A stretch of 64,000 bases of DNA, taken from assembly GCA_021464415.1 (NCBI GenBank), contig CM038466.1, positions 216,001 through 280,000 on the forward strand, read 5' to 3'. Position numbers and translations under genes: made by a program. Under the pieces are notes generated by a model, which was given only the letters and a program-made list of their open reading frames with translations, ran no database searches and was not told the DNA's origin. Below are positions 12,027 through 25,200 of the stretch, piece after piece (position 1 is the stretch's first letter; each line of letters begins with the position of its first letter). This DNA comes from Lonicera japonica. Its lineage: Eukaryota; Streptophyta; Magnoliopsida; Dipsacales; Caprifoliaceae.

Positions 12027-13145
12027 TATGAATATATCATCAATATTCATAAAACTAAAGCAAACACTAAGCAATTCAATTGCATTATAACCTAAAAGTA
12101 ATATTCTCAGTTGAATAGCAGACGAAGGATAGACCAAGCAATGATAATCGCAAACAAAGGACGGAGTGTTTTTGTCGATTGTTTCATTTTCTGATAAAAA
12201 GGTTGACTTATTTACTAGTTGTAAGTGAAACCCTAAGTCTCTTTTAAAGGTTATGTATTGAAGGAATTATATGTTATTTTTAAAGTGACCCTAAGTAAAA
12301 CAAAATTACAAAAGTGACTCATCGTATCCAAAACTTCATAATCCTTATCCCGCCAAGCCAATACTCCAACCCAAACTAAAATATCCACGTTTTAGCCAAG
12401 CGTTGCTTTTAACCTTCTCCCTCCTCTCTCTCTGCTTATTTTACTGTTGTATTTTCTAAACATTCCCTATGCACACTACAATTCTACAATATATATATAT
12501 AACACATAAATAAACACGGCTAGCCCCTCCATGGACAAACCACTACCAATCCCTTGCCCCGTCAATAGTTGACCCATTGCTAACGTGCCTCCACCGCATG
12601 CCACACCACTGTCTAGTCCAGAAGGTTTATTATATATTATATGCATTGGGCCGTTCCTTTTTGGGAATGATCTAGGTATTTTATGTCAATAGTGCAAGAT
12701 AACACGGGAAAACAAAATGAAAGTGTCAATTGGATTTGTTAGGAAAAACTAGAATGACGTGATTTGGATTTGCCCCTTTCAGCAACAAAAAGCAACCACA
12801 TCTTTTTTTTATATTGATTTGAAAAATTAGAAACAAGCAAAGGTGCTGGAAGCGGACGAGAAATCCACCACCAAGCACACCAGAAAACAAAAACAAAAAC
12901 AAAAAAATAAACAACCCCATCATCAATGACAAAACATACAAAAAGCCCTACTACAAATCAAAACTGGCCCCATGCCCAAAAACCAAGCACTAAAATACTT
13001 TTAAAGACTATAATGCACGTACTTTTATACCAATGAAAGTAATACTATTTTTGTTTTTCACTTTTTATATTGTACACAATAAAAAAATGTATTCAAGTCT
13101 AAATATAACACATGAATTAGTTTACCGAAATGTTGAATACAATGC
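12027..13145. other. Downstream flank of ABC1K3
   Basis: This is the sequence after the ABC1K3 stop codon, read on the minus strand. It should hold the 3' untranslated region and polyadenylation site; an AT-rich tract lies about 30-130 bp past the stop, but no single signal stands out. No other gene is recognised. Confidence 0.4.
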
Positions 13146-13274
13146 CTATGAAGTTGGAGCAGGAAATGTTGTTGGAGCAGGGAGAACCTGTTGCAGTAAA
13201 TGTGCTGCAAGATACTGGGTGATTCCACCAAATACACGCCCACCTAAACTGCGTGCCTCGGGTTCTTGAAGAAC
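13146..13274 (-). CDS. ABC1K3: ABC1K3 exon 7 (C-terminus and stop)
   Basis: The acceptor GAGCAG precedes an exon that translates to [17 protein letters not shown] and ends in TAG at 13148-13146. It matches the Arg/Gly-rich tail of ABC1K3 proteins and joins exon 6 in phase 0. Its 43 codons are too short to show up as an open frame of their own. Confidence 0.85.
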   Translation of the reverse strand, partial: VLQEPEARSLGGRVFGGITQYLAAHLLQQVLPAPTTFPAPTS

Positions 13275-16200
13275 CTGCTCATTCAAATATACTTTGATAG
13301 TTAGTGTTGAGTCCCCATGAGTCAAAAATGTATATCATGCTTTCCAACACCCCATCACATGCAACCTTGCTTGCACATTAATAGAAAAATCAAGGTGCAC
13401 TTTGCATGGAGTATATAGTGCACTAATATAAAAGGAACCAAATGCAAGAAATAAAACATGAATCAAAAGCAAAAGAAAGCTCTAGTACCATGCTAAGCCA
13501 CCATCTCACCTGAAAGTTGCCCAGTTGAAATGGACAACTTGTTGGAATATTTTAGTAAAATAAAAAATAATAACTTATAAATTTAATTTATGAGTTAAAA
13601 AATTAAGTATATATTTTTATTATGTGATTTTAAGAGGATAATTATTGTGTTTTAACCTCTAATTTTATTAAAATTTTTGGAGCTTATTATATGGTTTTAT
13701 TATGCTCATAATTAGAGGAGTTAAATAGATTTATTATGTTATAATGATTTGATTTAATTTCTCTATTAATAACTCATTTATAATTTCACCTATATATATA
13801 TAGGATATATTCCAATAAGAAGGGATCTATTCTAGAAAGATATTATTCCCTCTCTCAAATCTTATGTCATTTTATATCATTATTTTAAAAATACTTTTAC
13901 GAGTTTTTTTGGGCAATATGAATGGATTGGTTAATCATCTTGTTGTGGCCATGTACATGGATGAGACAACACTACGAGCCTATGGGTTTTATCTTGGGAA
14001 CTATATTGACCGTCAATACCTGCACGTAGGGAGGTAATATTGTCCTTAGAATAGCGACTTGTCGCGACTCTCACAGGCTAGCATTTCTTTATTTTTATCT
14101 GAATTACATATTTACTATAATTTTTATGTGTTATTTTGTTTTTGAAATAAATCTTAAATTTACTTACAACTAAAATGCAAATCAAAGCAAATTCTCCAAC
14201 AATCTAAGGACAATATGTGCTTTGATTTGGAGAAGAAAATTATTTTGATGTATTAGAAATATCTAGTTTTACTTTTGTAAGTAAATTGTATGACATGCAC
14301 AAAAATTCTTTTTCGCTTAATAAATTTATATAAGGATGAATTAATTCATAATATTTGCAACTTTGAGTGTAATTTTTTATTTAAAAAAAATTACAATTAC
14401 CTTGGTGATCTTGGGTTTATCTAAAATATGTGTTTTAAACTAATATATTATTCTTAATGCATATCAATTTTACGATGATTTATAATCTAATTAAATGAAT
14501 GTGTGATTTATATGCATGTGAATTGTGGTGAAGTTTGAACAATGAGCACAACACTTGAAGCTAGAACTTGGAACATTAAGGAATTCAAATTGTGGCATTT
14601 TTTTATGTGGAGTATTTGAGTAAGAATGTAGTGCATTATCAATTGTGAACCATCAAGGTATGTACGTTTTCGAGCCTTTCTACTTATAAGCACATGATGG
14701 CCAATTATCATTACATTTTTTATAATGGAAAATAAGTAAAAACTTAAGAGTATATTTTATGGAGAAACAAAATGATCTAATATAATTTAATTTTTAACCA
14801 TTTTCTTTATAAAAGAAAAATCATGTGTACGTACTTTTATTCGGTATAAAACGTAAAAATTAAGTTTATTAAAAAAAGCCTTATGAAATTAGTTTGTCTA
14901 ATCAAATAATACGTAGAGGAGTCAAACATATATTTGTTGTTTAATTCTAAAATTTAGCTATTTGTCAATTATCATTATTGTTTCAATAATGAACTTCGAT
15001 AGCTATATGATTAAGATTAGAATGGTATAGAAATATGTTGTACTTTTGTAAATATAGTAAAATAATCTTACAATTTTGAGAGAAAAATGTTGTGTAAACA
15101 TTGACCATATGAGAGTTAAAAAAACTCTACATGCATGCATGAATAATTTTAAATCACAAATTTTTTTAGTTATGGGTATTCATGGGGTAAATCACAAATC
15201 GCCGAAGTTGCCGAAATTGCTACGGCTTAGAAAACCCTAATTTTGTCACGAAGCATAAAAAAAGTATAAGAGTCTCTCTCATGCACGTCTCTTTAGGATT
15301 TCTCAAATTTCTATGCTGCCTTCGAAATGTATAACTACAATCATAACTTACACCAACTACTCTAATGTCATATCATCTAAAGCAAAAAAAACAATCACCA
15401 TATTAAGATCTAACAAAAAACAAGTCATCATGGATTCATAGTCATCAACATAATAACATCTAAATAACACAATATAAAAACAAGTTTCTAAATAAGTCTA
15501 AGGAGCGATAAAATAAAGTGAGAACAAGATCGACTTTGAGGAGGGAGAGCAGCAACATGAGGAGCAGTGGCGTCGACTGAGAATGAGATCGTTTAAGGTT
15601 TTTTGGATTTGTTTCAATTGGACTTGTTGAATGTTCTACACCTTATAGGAGGTGACTCCCTCTATGTGCTCCTTTAGGTTCTAACAACTATAGCTCCAAT
15701 AACATTAATTGGACTTCATCTATTCAGAGCCCACTTACCCTTTGTGTTGGGCCCTTCTAAATTTGGGGAAAATATTTTGGCCTTTTCTAGTGTTGTATAT
15801 ATTATTAGCATAATCTTATTATAAATAATAAATATATAAAAATAGTTTGTCCAATTAAAAACCGCCCCCAGTCGCCACCTTGCTAACCTAGGTCCAACTG
15901 GCGACTTTCAGAACATCAATTAATATGCGCTAAATTTTAACTGGAAATGGGGAACCTGTTTGGATCATTATCAATCTCAGAATTATGTGGGAATTGGAAT
16001 GCAACCATCCAGTAGTAGCTCTGACAGTGGCTTGATCATTTGACCTATTGTTTGTTTTTTCTCGTAATATTTGTGTTGTGTTTGGTTTTTTTTTTAGTCT
16101 TTTGTTATATCATGAGGGGTTTTGGTGGACTGCTGGTTCACCAAGGATGTAATGTATATTGCATCGCTTTGATTAATTTCTAACAAAAGCATGTCGTTTC

Positions 16201-19200
16201 TAATAAAAAAATCACCCTTGAGGATAAAGGGTGATTTTGGCAGGAAGGGATATCACATGTAATCTTTTATTTTATTTATTATTGTAATTTTATATTTTAT
16301 GTGAGATTAATATTAGTAGTTAGTTTTAGGAGAATTGGCAGGAGATGTGGTCGGCTACTTGAATTAGTGTTGGTAGCAAGTTAGGATAAAAGCTTGTTAA
16401 GTAGTGGGTAGTTATATTTTGGAAGGACTCTATATATAGTGTATTTGTAGCTCCTACAGATAATAGACATCAAATGTTATAGAGAATTACTGTTGGACTT
16501 TCTTCGAAGTCTGGTTTTCCTCAAAATAATCCAATTTTGAGGTTTTCACCCACTGGAAGTGGGTCTCTTTATCTTATTTTCATCTTTATTTTATCTTTAT
16601 AGTGGGTTCATCTCAACTAACCTCTTTGACATGTTAATTTTAACAGACAGATCCTAAACTATGTAGCACATTTACGCTCTCCGATTATGCAATCTCACAG
16701 GATTCTCTAAGGGTTCTCACTAGTAGTCTCATTTGTACTTTCTCTCTCCTCTTTTCCTCTTTCCCTCCTTCCGTTTCTTCTTTTCAATGACTGATCTAAA
16801 AGGATCATAGAAGTAACTTTATTTCTTTGAAGCCTGGTTTATTACTTAAAGAAACCAACAAAATCATATCCACCCAAGAATAAAAGTTGTAATAAAACAG
16901 AAGTTGCTTCTAACCTGTAATATAGGCTGCAAAAGAGCAGGATTGAAACTCTCGGAAGATTTTAGAAGACCCCAAATCCTAAATACTTGTTCTCTAAGCT
17001 CCATCATTATTTCCTGTTCGTTTGTTAAAGAAGAACCGGTCGAATTACCGCTGAATATAAAAGTCTTCAAAGGACCAGGGATAGAGTTGTATGTGTCAAT
17101 AACTGAACCCATAATAACAGCCTCAGTGACACGGACAGCCTCTTTAATAACTAAATCCCTGAGCTCTTCACCATCAGGTCCCAACAATAGCTTCAGGACT
17201 GGTTGTAAAGCATCTTTCGCAGAGAAATCTCTATCTCTTTTCCCCTGAACAATCAGGTTTTCTAGTCTATTCCACCTGTAGCAGAGCAATAAAACCTTAA
17301 ACTCGATCCAGCGCACTTCACACAGATGTATCACCGAGTTGAGATGGAATTGAATACAAATTAATAATGCAGTAAAATACGTGCCTGAACCTCCCATCCT
17401 TAAAAAGCAACTCAATAAGAACATCTCTGAGATATGGATTTGGGTCTGTTAGGAGCCTTCTAGCGAAATTATGGATATGAAGCCGCCAGCATCTTAAAAT
17501 TAGGGTCAGCATATAGGGCTAGACCTTCTAGAACAGCAACTGACCTCGATATCAAAGCATAGTAAGCTGGAACTGCAAGAAATTTGACATATCAAATAAG
17601 CGACAATAGAATATTGTGGAAAATTGTACTTTATTTTTTAGTAGTACATACAAAAATTAGCCCAGCCAACGACCTTGTATCTTGGTTGTAGACCTAGCAA
17701 CAAGTCAGTGAGTGTGAGGTCTTAACAAAGACAGGCATTTTTTTGCCTCCACCCGAACATGACCTAATAAGCTATTGGGTGATGTTTTCCGAATTTGTAC
17801 ACGACTCGATTTGTTATCGGGTGACACAATCCGATAGTACCCTTTTAAGTAAAAAGTATTTATTAAAAAAATTGATTATTACAAAAGAAGGGATAAATAT
17901 TCATACAACCTAAGATAGATACAAACCCTAACATGATTCAATAAACTTTAATTCTATTAAAAGTTTAAAAGGTTTTTAACGGGTCTAGTGGGTCACCCGA
18001 ATTCATTAAGGGTCAACCCGTAACTGGTTTGTTATCATTTCTCTGGCTATATCTCTCATCATGGTTATTATGCAAATTTATTACTATAGTCTAATTTTTA
18101 AGTTAAAAGAAGTTACTTGCAAATGCCAGATCTATTTGCAATTCATGAAATCAAGGGCCTATTGGCTAAGGTTACCATGGCCTCTCAAAAGATTATCAAG
18201 CAGCAGCCAACCGATGAAATAGCCTAAAATTAGTCATTGATCAATAAGGACAGAAGCAACTCACCATTAAATGGATACTGACAAAGAACCGCACCCAAAC
18301 CATCCATTACGGTTTTAAAGTTTAGTTCACTCACAGTTGAATTCAGTGCACCATCAAAGAAGTTCCGAAGTGCTGGTACAATAGGAGAAACATCTACATC
18401 AGGGGACAAAAAATCTAATGCATAGAAATCACGGGCCATGGCTTCATAGTCCCGATTGACCATATGAACAACATGACCGATGATAGCAAATCTTGTTTCT
18501 TCAGGGGTCTCACTCATCATTCCAAAATCAAGAAATGCAAGCTTTCCCTCAGGTGTCACCAACAAATTTCCAGGATGAGGATCTGCATGAAAATACCCAT
18601 ACTCAAGCAGCTGTCTGATACTGCACTGGATAACTGTATTTACCAGATCCAAAACTTTTAAACCTTGAGACTCTATCGCATCCTGGTCATTCAACTTGAC
18701 ACCTTCAACCCACTCCATTGTCAATACTTTCCCACTCGTGTAATCCCAGAATATGTCCGGTACAAAGATGTCTGCTTTGTCAGCATACAACTTTCTAAAC
18801 CTCCTTGCATTCTGCCCCTCCTGCATAGATCTGTCAAAATTAACATTCAAACCCAAGGGCAAATTGTACCTGTCACCAAAGCTTTACTTTTTCTACTTTG
18901 CCCAGGTCAAGTACATCGCCAGATATAAGATGTGAAATATTGTGGGCATGTGCTTATATGGGTGTGCAAAAGCATGGAGGACTCTAACCTGCACATAGTT
19001 GAGCTCTTGATAAACTCTACGAGCAAATTCATCAATAAGTACGACAACATCACTGGAGACTATGTCAACATATTTATTTATGAGAAACCCGAGACCCCTT
19101 ATCAGGTAAAAGTCTAATCCAATAGATTCTTCAATACCAGGACGTTGCACCTTCACAGCAACAACCTGCCCAGAATATTTCAGCTGAGCTTTATAAACTT

Positions 19201-22200
19201 GTCCTAGACTGGCTCCAGCAATTGGGGATGTAGATATTGATGAGTATATAGAATCAAGGGGAAGTCCCAACTCTCTCTCAACGCAAGAAAATGCCTCTGC
19301 ATCTGGAAATGTCGGCAAAGCATCCTGCTCAATCATAAAGCAACGAGCAAAAATTATAGTACAGTTAACCTCCACTCATTGTGGCCACACTAAAAGCTAA
19401 AAGCAGGTCCCACAACACTCTAATTAACTGGAATAAGTGTCACTACAGATCCTAATCTTTTGCCCATGAAAAATTGAAAATATAACAACACATAAATTCC
19501 ACCATATGGTGTCATAAGTAAACTTTGTGTTAGGAACCATCTCTTCCAAAAGTTTAAGTTGTCAGGTAGTGGGCCAACAATGTTTATCATGTTGCTTTCC
19601 AACACACCCCTCACAAGTGACTCCCACTAACATGTGGAGAGACAAACCAAACCAAGGTGCACTTAGTGCACAAACAGCAATGGGTGCATACTGCACAAAC
19701 ACAAAAGGGGGAACAAATGCAAAAAGATTTGAAACTAAGACCTTGCGAAACTTGAGCTCAACCATCTCTCCCAAAAGTTTAGACTGTTAAGTATATGGCA
19801 ACAATTTATATCATGCCCTCCAACACTTTCAAGTCTTGGTAGTCAGAGGTGTCGGTGCATTGCAGTGTTGTGGTATTACAACTCTGTGTCTGCACATTCA
19901 GGACTATTTATGGCATAGCTTAAACAAATGAAAGAAAGAAAACATTTGTTGAGCTATTTAGAATTGTCATATATGCATATAATAATACATCAAGCATCAG
20001 CAACAAATGAAGGTTTGTCAACTAATTTGTTACATAACCATTGTCTGGAGCACAAACATCCATGGCAATGAGACAGAACCAACAATGACCGAACCAGGGT
20101 TAGGTAAATGAAGCAAGAATATCAGCATAGCATACCGATACTCAACCAAGAGGCCTGTGACATTCTTGTTATCATGGGCTAGAAACAACAATTTAGCTCA
20201 ATATCCTTGACTTTCTGAGCATAGAGTATTTTATCCTTTTTTGTCTACCTGGTGATAAATCTTATGGCCATAGAACCTACTCTAGAGTTTTGGTAAGTTT
20301 TAACTCTACAGTATAGGTTAACCTCTAGTAAAACCCATGTCAAATCCCTATCTATAATCTCATGCTATTAGGAAGTGGGACTAAAAATTTTATAGCATGC
20401 CTCTAACAAATAGGACAAGATCCCTCTTGTTAGATTATGTTAATAAGACAAAGCGTCACTTGCCAAAGAACCCCTTAACCAGCACACTGGTACCAATTAC
20501 CCTTTGTATGCAAATAATCTTATACTCCCCTAACCTATAAAAGGCTACAAATATCCCCTTGTAGTTTATTAGGAAACATTCTTCTTGAGTAAAGAGACCA
20601 AGGGATAGCCAAATGATTAGAGGGGTCATTCCAATCTCGAGTCGGCAAGAGTTCAAAGGAGGAGCCATTCAAGGAAATCCAAATGTCCCTTATCACATTG
20701 TGTTAGAGTGACGGGTTAGCTTGAGATGAATCTATGGAGCTGTGGTTCTTTTATGTTCTACTTTGGACTGCTCACGGCTTCTTTTGTAGCTTTATTGAAA
20801 CCTTTTTTCCTACTATTTTACCTTTGGGGGCCTACTAATCCTTGACTAGTATGATGTATTTATTTATTTTGTTCATTATTATTTGCTTTTTAACAAAAGA
20901 AAAAGAACAAGTTTGCCATTAAATTAAGTCAAACAGGGGGATCAATGACCCCTTCCCAAACATCCCTACTATTCATAAACTTCCTTCTAGCCTCCCATTT
21001 ATGATAACAATAAACAAAGAACATAGCCAACCCCACAGGCAAACTCCTCCTGATCAATGTTATTATCTACCACAAAATCCATCTCATCCGAGAAGTTAAA
21101 AGAATGTCTCGTAAATGCTTTAGACATTGTTGGAAAAAATATTGTATTTATTAATATTAGGCTCTTAGGTGTTTCAAGTATCTTTCGTAGTTCCCATAAA
21201 TAAGGAATATTTTAGATTTAGTCCTTTATTAGGAGTTTTTTTTTATAGGAAACAAACAATTTTATTCCAAAAACAAGGAAACACATTACAATGATCACTT
21301 TGATTCAGAGGATGAGGCATCCATTGCATATCAAATCTTGAAAATTCTTGATTAAGGAATAAAAAACAAAACACCCTCCGAACTAAACATGTGACACCCC
21401 GTATTTTATTTTCGAGTTAATCCTTCCATTAAGCCCGATTAAGGCTTAATCTCCGTTAAGGGGTGAAATTTTGTTTTGAACCCTTCTTAGTTGATTTGGA
21501 ACTTCTAGCATATCTTATTAGGTATATTAAGTTTGCGGGAGTGATCGTTTCATAATTTGGATGTTCCAAATTGATATTAGCTCGTAAATGGTGAGTTTTG
21601 GTCTTTTGAGATTCCTTATTTTTATCAGACTTTAAACTATCGTAACTCATCCATCTCTTGTCCGATTAAGATTTCGATTGCGTTTACATCTAGATTTTGA
21701 TGCATTCTACAACTTTCGTGTTTTGACCAAAAGATAATTCATACTCCTCGTTAGTCAAAACGTCATGCGAAGTTGGCCAATCGCTAAATCTAATTGTTCG
21801 GTAACACTATGGCAGAGGACTGTCTTCTACCGATCTTACTCATCAGATTTTTTTGAGAAATCAAACCAGTGCACTTTTTGCCTTGAGTATGATCGATCTT
21901 ACTTATAAGCGAGAGCGTATTTTGACTACTTTTGAACTATTTTTCTCACACTTTATCAACCCAAACCACCCAACTTCGAGCAAAAACACTTCCACTCATC
22001 TATGGAGAGCTCTAGAGGGTTCTAGAGAGAGAAAGTGAGGAAATCTACACATCTTTCATTCCAATCCAAGATTTAAGCCCTAAAACACCATCTTATGCAC
22101 TATTCATCATCTTCTACCTTCCTCCTCCTCCATGGCTACTTGGGCGCAAGCTAAGGTTCTGCAATTCGGTGTCTACGCATCATCATCTTGTGGATTATCA

Positions 22201-25200
22201 TCAATAGAGGTGGGAACACTAGTACTAAACATGTTTTTCAAGCTATTACATATTGCATTAGAGTTTTGAGCATAAAGTAGGGATTTTCTATAAAACCCTA
22301 GGTTGTTTTGAGCATATAATCACTGTTTTCACTTATATACCTAATGTTTTATGAAGAACCTGTCTCATATGCATATGTTGAACTTAGAAATTAGGGGTTT
22401 TGGGTGTTGTATACAAATGATGGATGATTATGGATTATTATTGATAGAAATACACATATATGCCATTAAATACGGTTGTGGAGCATTAGGTGGGGTAGTT
22501 ACACTAAGAACTCACTAGGGCAGCATAATTCATACTAACCCTTGAGTTTAGTGCCTAGTATGGAACATGTTAGGCACTAGTGACTAGAGTACAAGCCCGG
22601 TACACCCTAGAAATGTTACCACCTCGAGTTGGTGGATTGTAGGTTAGTGTGGACCTAAGAATAGGAGGTTAAGCATACCTAGAACCTATCTTCTTGGCGA
22701 GTAACATAGGAACCAATACATGCTAGAGAGCTATCATAAAACTCATATGGCCTTAGTTTTACATACATAGCGCGTAATGAGATATATGACTTGAATAATG
22801 AACTAGTTGGCCTTATAATGTGAATAATAATGTAAAGATGAGCATATAAAGTATAAACGTGACCACAACGCTTATAGTGATGATGAATGATGATTATAAT
22901 GTGAAAAGAATGGATAGTGGGCGATTCTATATTTGTATATATGTTGATTAGCCATATGTGTGATGCATAATTGATGATGATGATGATATTCATTGTGAGA
23001 ATGAATAAATGTGATGTTTGTTACTGCGATCACACATATGGGCTGGACATGATTAACTGAGCATTGGGTAGCTTGTAACACCTCGTATTTCTATTTCTCA
23101 GAATCACAATGCAAGTCGCGTGCAAAGCAGAAGTGGACTTCGGATAGCCATATTTTGCTCCGAAAGGATCTGAATGGCTCAAAAACTTTCAACGAGTTAT
23201 ATTAATATATTTAAGCATGTTAGAATAGCCGTAAGTCATTTCGGGTAATTCGAGTTAAAATCCGAATGTAAATTACATGTTTTCAATTTACTCGACTTCA
23301 TAATTTTGGATAACTTGGGAGAAGCGTAACTTCTTCGTTCCTAGCCAAATTGAGTTTCCGTCCATAAAGGGTTCTAGATTTCTAGGCAATTAACAACTTT
23401 TGTGTTTTGGCCAAAGGCAAATTCAAGCCTATACTATGCCGAAGAATATGTTAATAAAAAAATTCTGCGATTTCGTCTCAGTTCGTGTTTCAGTCCATTT
23501 TTCTGCTATTTCACCCTAGTTCGTGCTTCACCTCAGTTCGTGCTTCTAGATCTGGTATGCGTACTATCTGACTTATGTAAGTCTTAATCTTCTGGGGTGT
23601 GTGTACACCTGTGTTTGTTTGTTGGTGAAGTATTCATCAGAAGGTATTTGAGAAGTGTTTATCTATAATAGTTGGTTGTTGCTTGATTTGTGTTAACGTA
23701 AACCCTCTAGTTGTTTGATAGAATGCCTGAATTGAATATGTCTGAGGAAACTCTAAGTTCTTTAAGTTAAGTGACTACGAAACTTAGGGGTCCAACCGAA
23801 TTCAACCCTGGGCATTGCATCACCACAGTTAAGTTGAACGATCACAACTACCTTGAATGGTCTCAATCTGCTTTGATTAGTCTGACAGGTCAAAGAGTGA
23901 TTGATCATGTTGAAGGAACTGTTACCATTCCTGCTGAGGGAGATCCCAAACGTGCCAAGTGGCGGGGTGACAATGCCTATGTCAAAGGATTGATTCTTAG
24001 ATCGATGGAGCCCGAGATAAGCAGAGGGTTCCTATTTGCTGAAACTGTGAAGGAATTGTGGGATGCTGTTAAAGATACATATTCAGCTACTAGGAAACTT
24101 TTCTAGGCTATACGAGCTTCAACAGGAAATTGCCCACTTTAAGCAAGAAAATCAGTCCCTCTTTGCATACTACCAGGCCTTACGGGCTAAGTGGGACGAG
24201 TCTGATCATTACCAGGACTTCTTTCCTACAAATACAGTAGATGTTAAAGCGTTTAAAGCCTTTATGGAGAGGACCAGAATTTTTCAGTTCTTGGGAGGAC
24301 TGAATCCTCAATATGAATATGCTCGAGTACAAGTGTTAGGTCAATATGAAAATGCTCAAGGTGTTTAACTACATCCAAAGTGATGAAAGCAGGAGGAAGG
24401 CCATGAACCCTAAGGTAGAAGTTGCTGCACCATTCTCAGAAAGGGTGCTCTTGTCTCACAAAGGGGGCAATTCGATGATAAGAGCCACCTAGTGTGTACT
24501 CATTGTGAACGTCCACGCCACACTAAAGAAACTTGCTGAAATTTGCATCCACATCTCCGTCCCGCTAATTTTGACAAGAAACAAGTGACCTTCTTTCCTT
24601 CTCATTGTGTCTTTCAGGACTTGGAGACGAGGAAGACGATTGGAAGTGGGCATGAAGACAATGGATTCTATTTGATGGATTCTCAGGTCAAAGCAGTTTT
24701 TGGTGCTACCAAGTCTAGTGTAGCAAATAGTGGTGTCAATAAAGATCTGTTAATGCGATGGCATAATAAATTAGGTCATATTCCTGTTTTCGTTTTGAAG
24801 CATGTGCTTCCTCAGTTTTCTAGTGCAAGTTTTTTTGAATTAAATTATGAACCATGTGTTCTTTCAAAACATTGTCGTGTATCTTATCCTATTAGTATTA
24901 ATAAAAGGACTGCCCATTTGCAACTTATTCATTTTGACGTGTGGGGTCCTGAAAAAACTACTTCCTTCTTGGTTTTCGATATTTTATTGTGTTTGTTGAT
25001 GAATTTAGTCGCTATACGTGGCTATATCTTCTAAAAACAAAGGATGAAGTACGGTTAGTCTTCCAGGTGTTTTATAAAATGGTGTGTACTCAGTTTGGTC
25101 GTCCTCTAAAAGTTCTTCGATCTGATAATGGGGGGGAATTTATGTCTAATAGCCTTACCACCTTTTTTGCTGATCATGGGATACTTCATCAAACCTCGTG

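Noticed and set aside
13033..13269. Plus-strand 78-codon frame
   Set aside because: It is the shadow of ABC1K3 exon 7, which fits the family on the minus strand with correct acceptor and stop.
16904..17248. Plus-strand 114-codon frame
   Set aside because: It is antisense to ABC1K3 exon 6 and has no family resemblance of its own.
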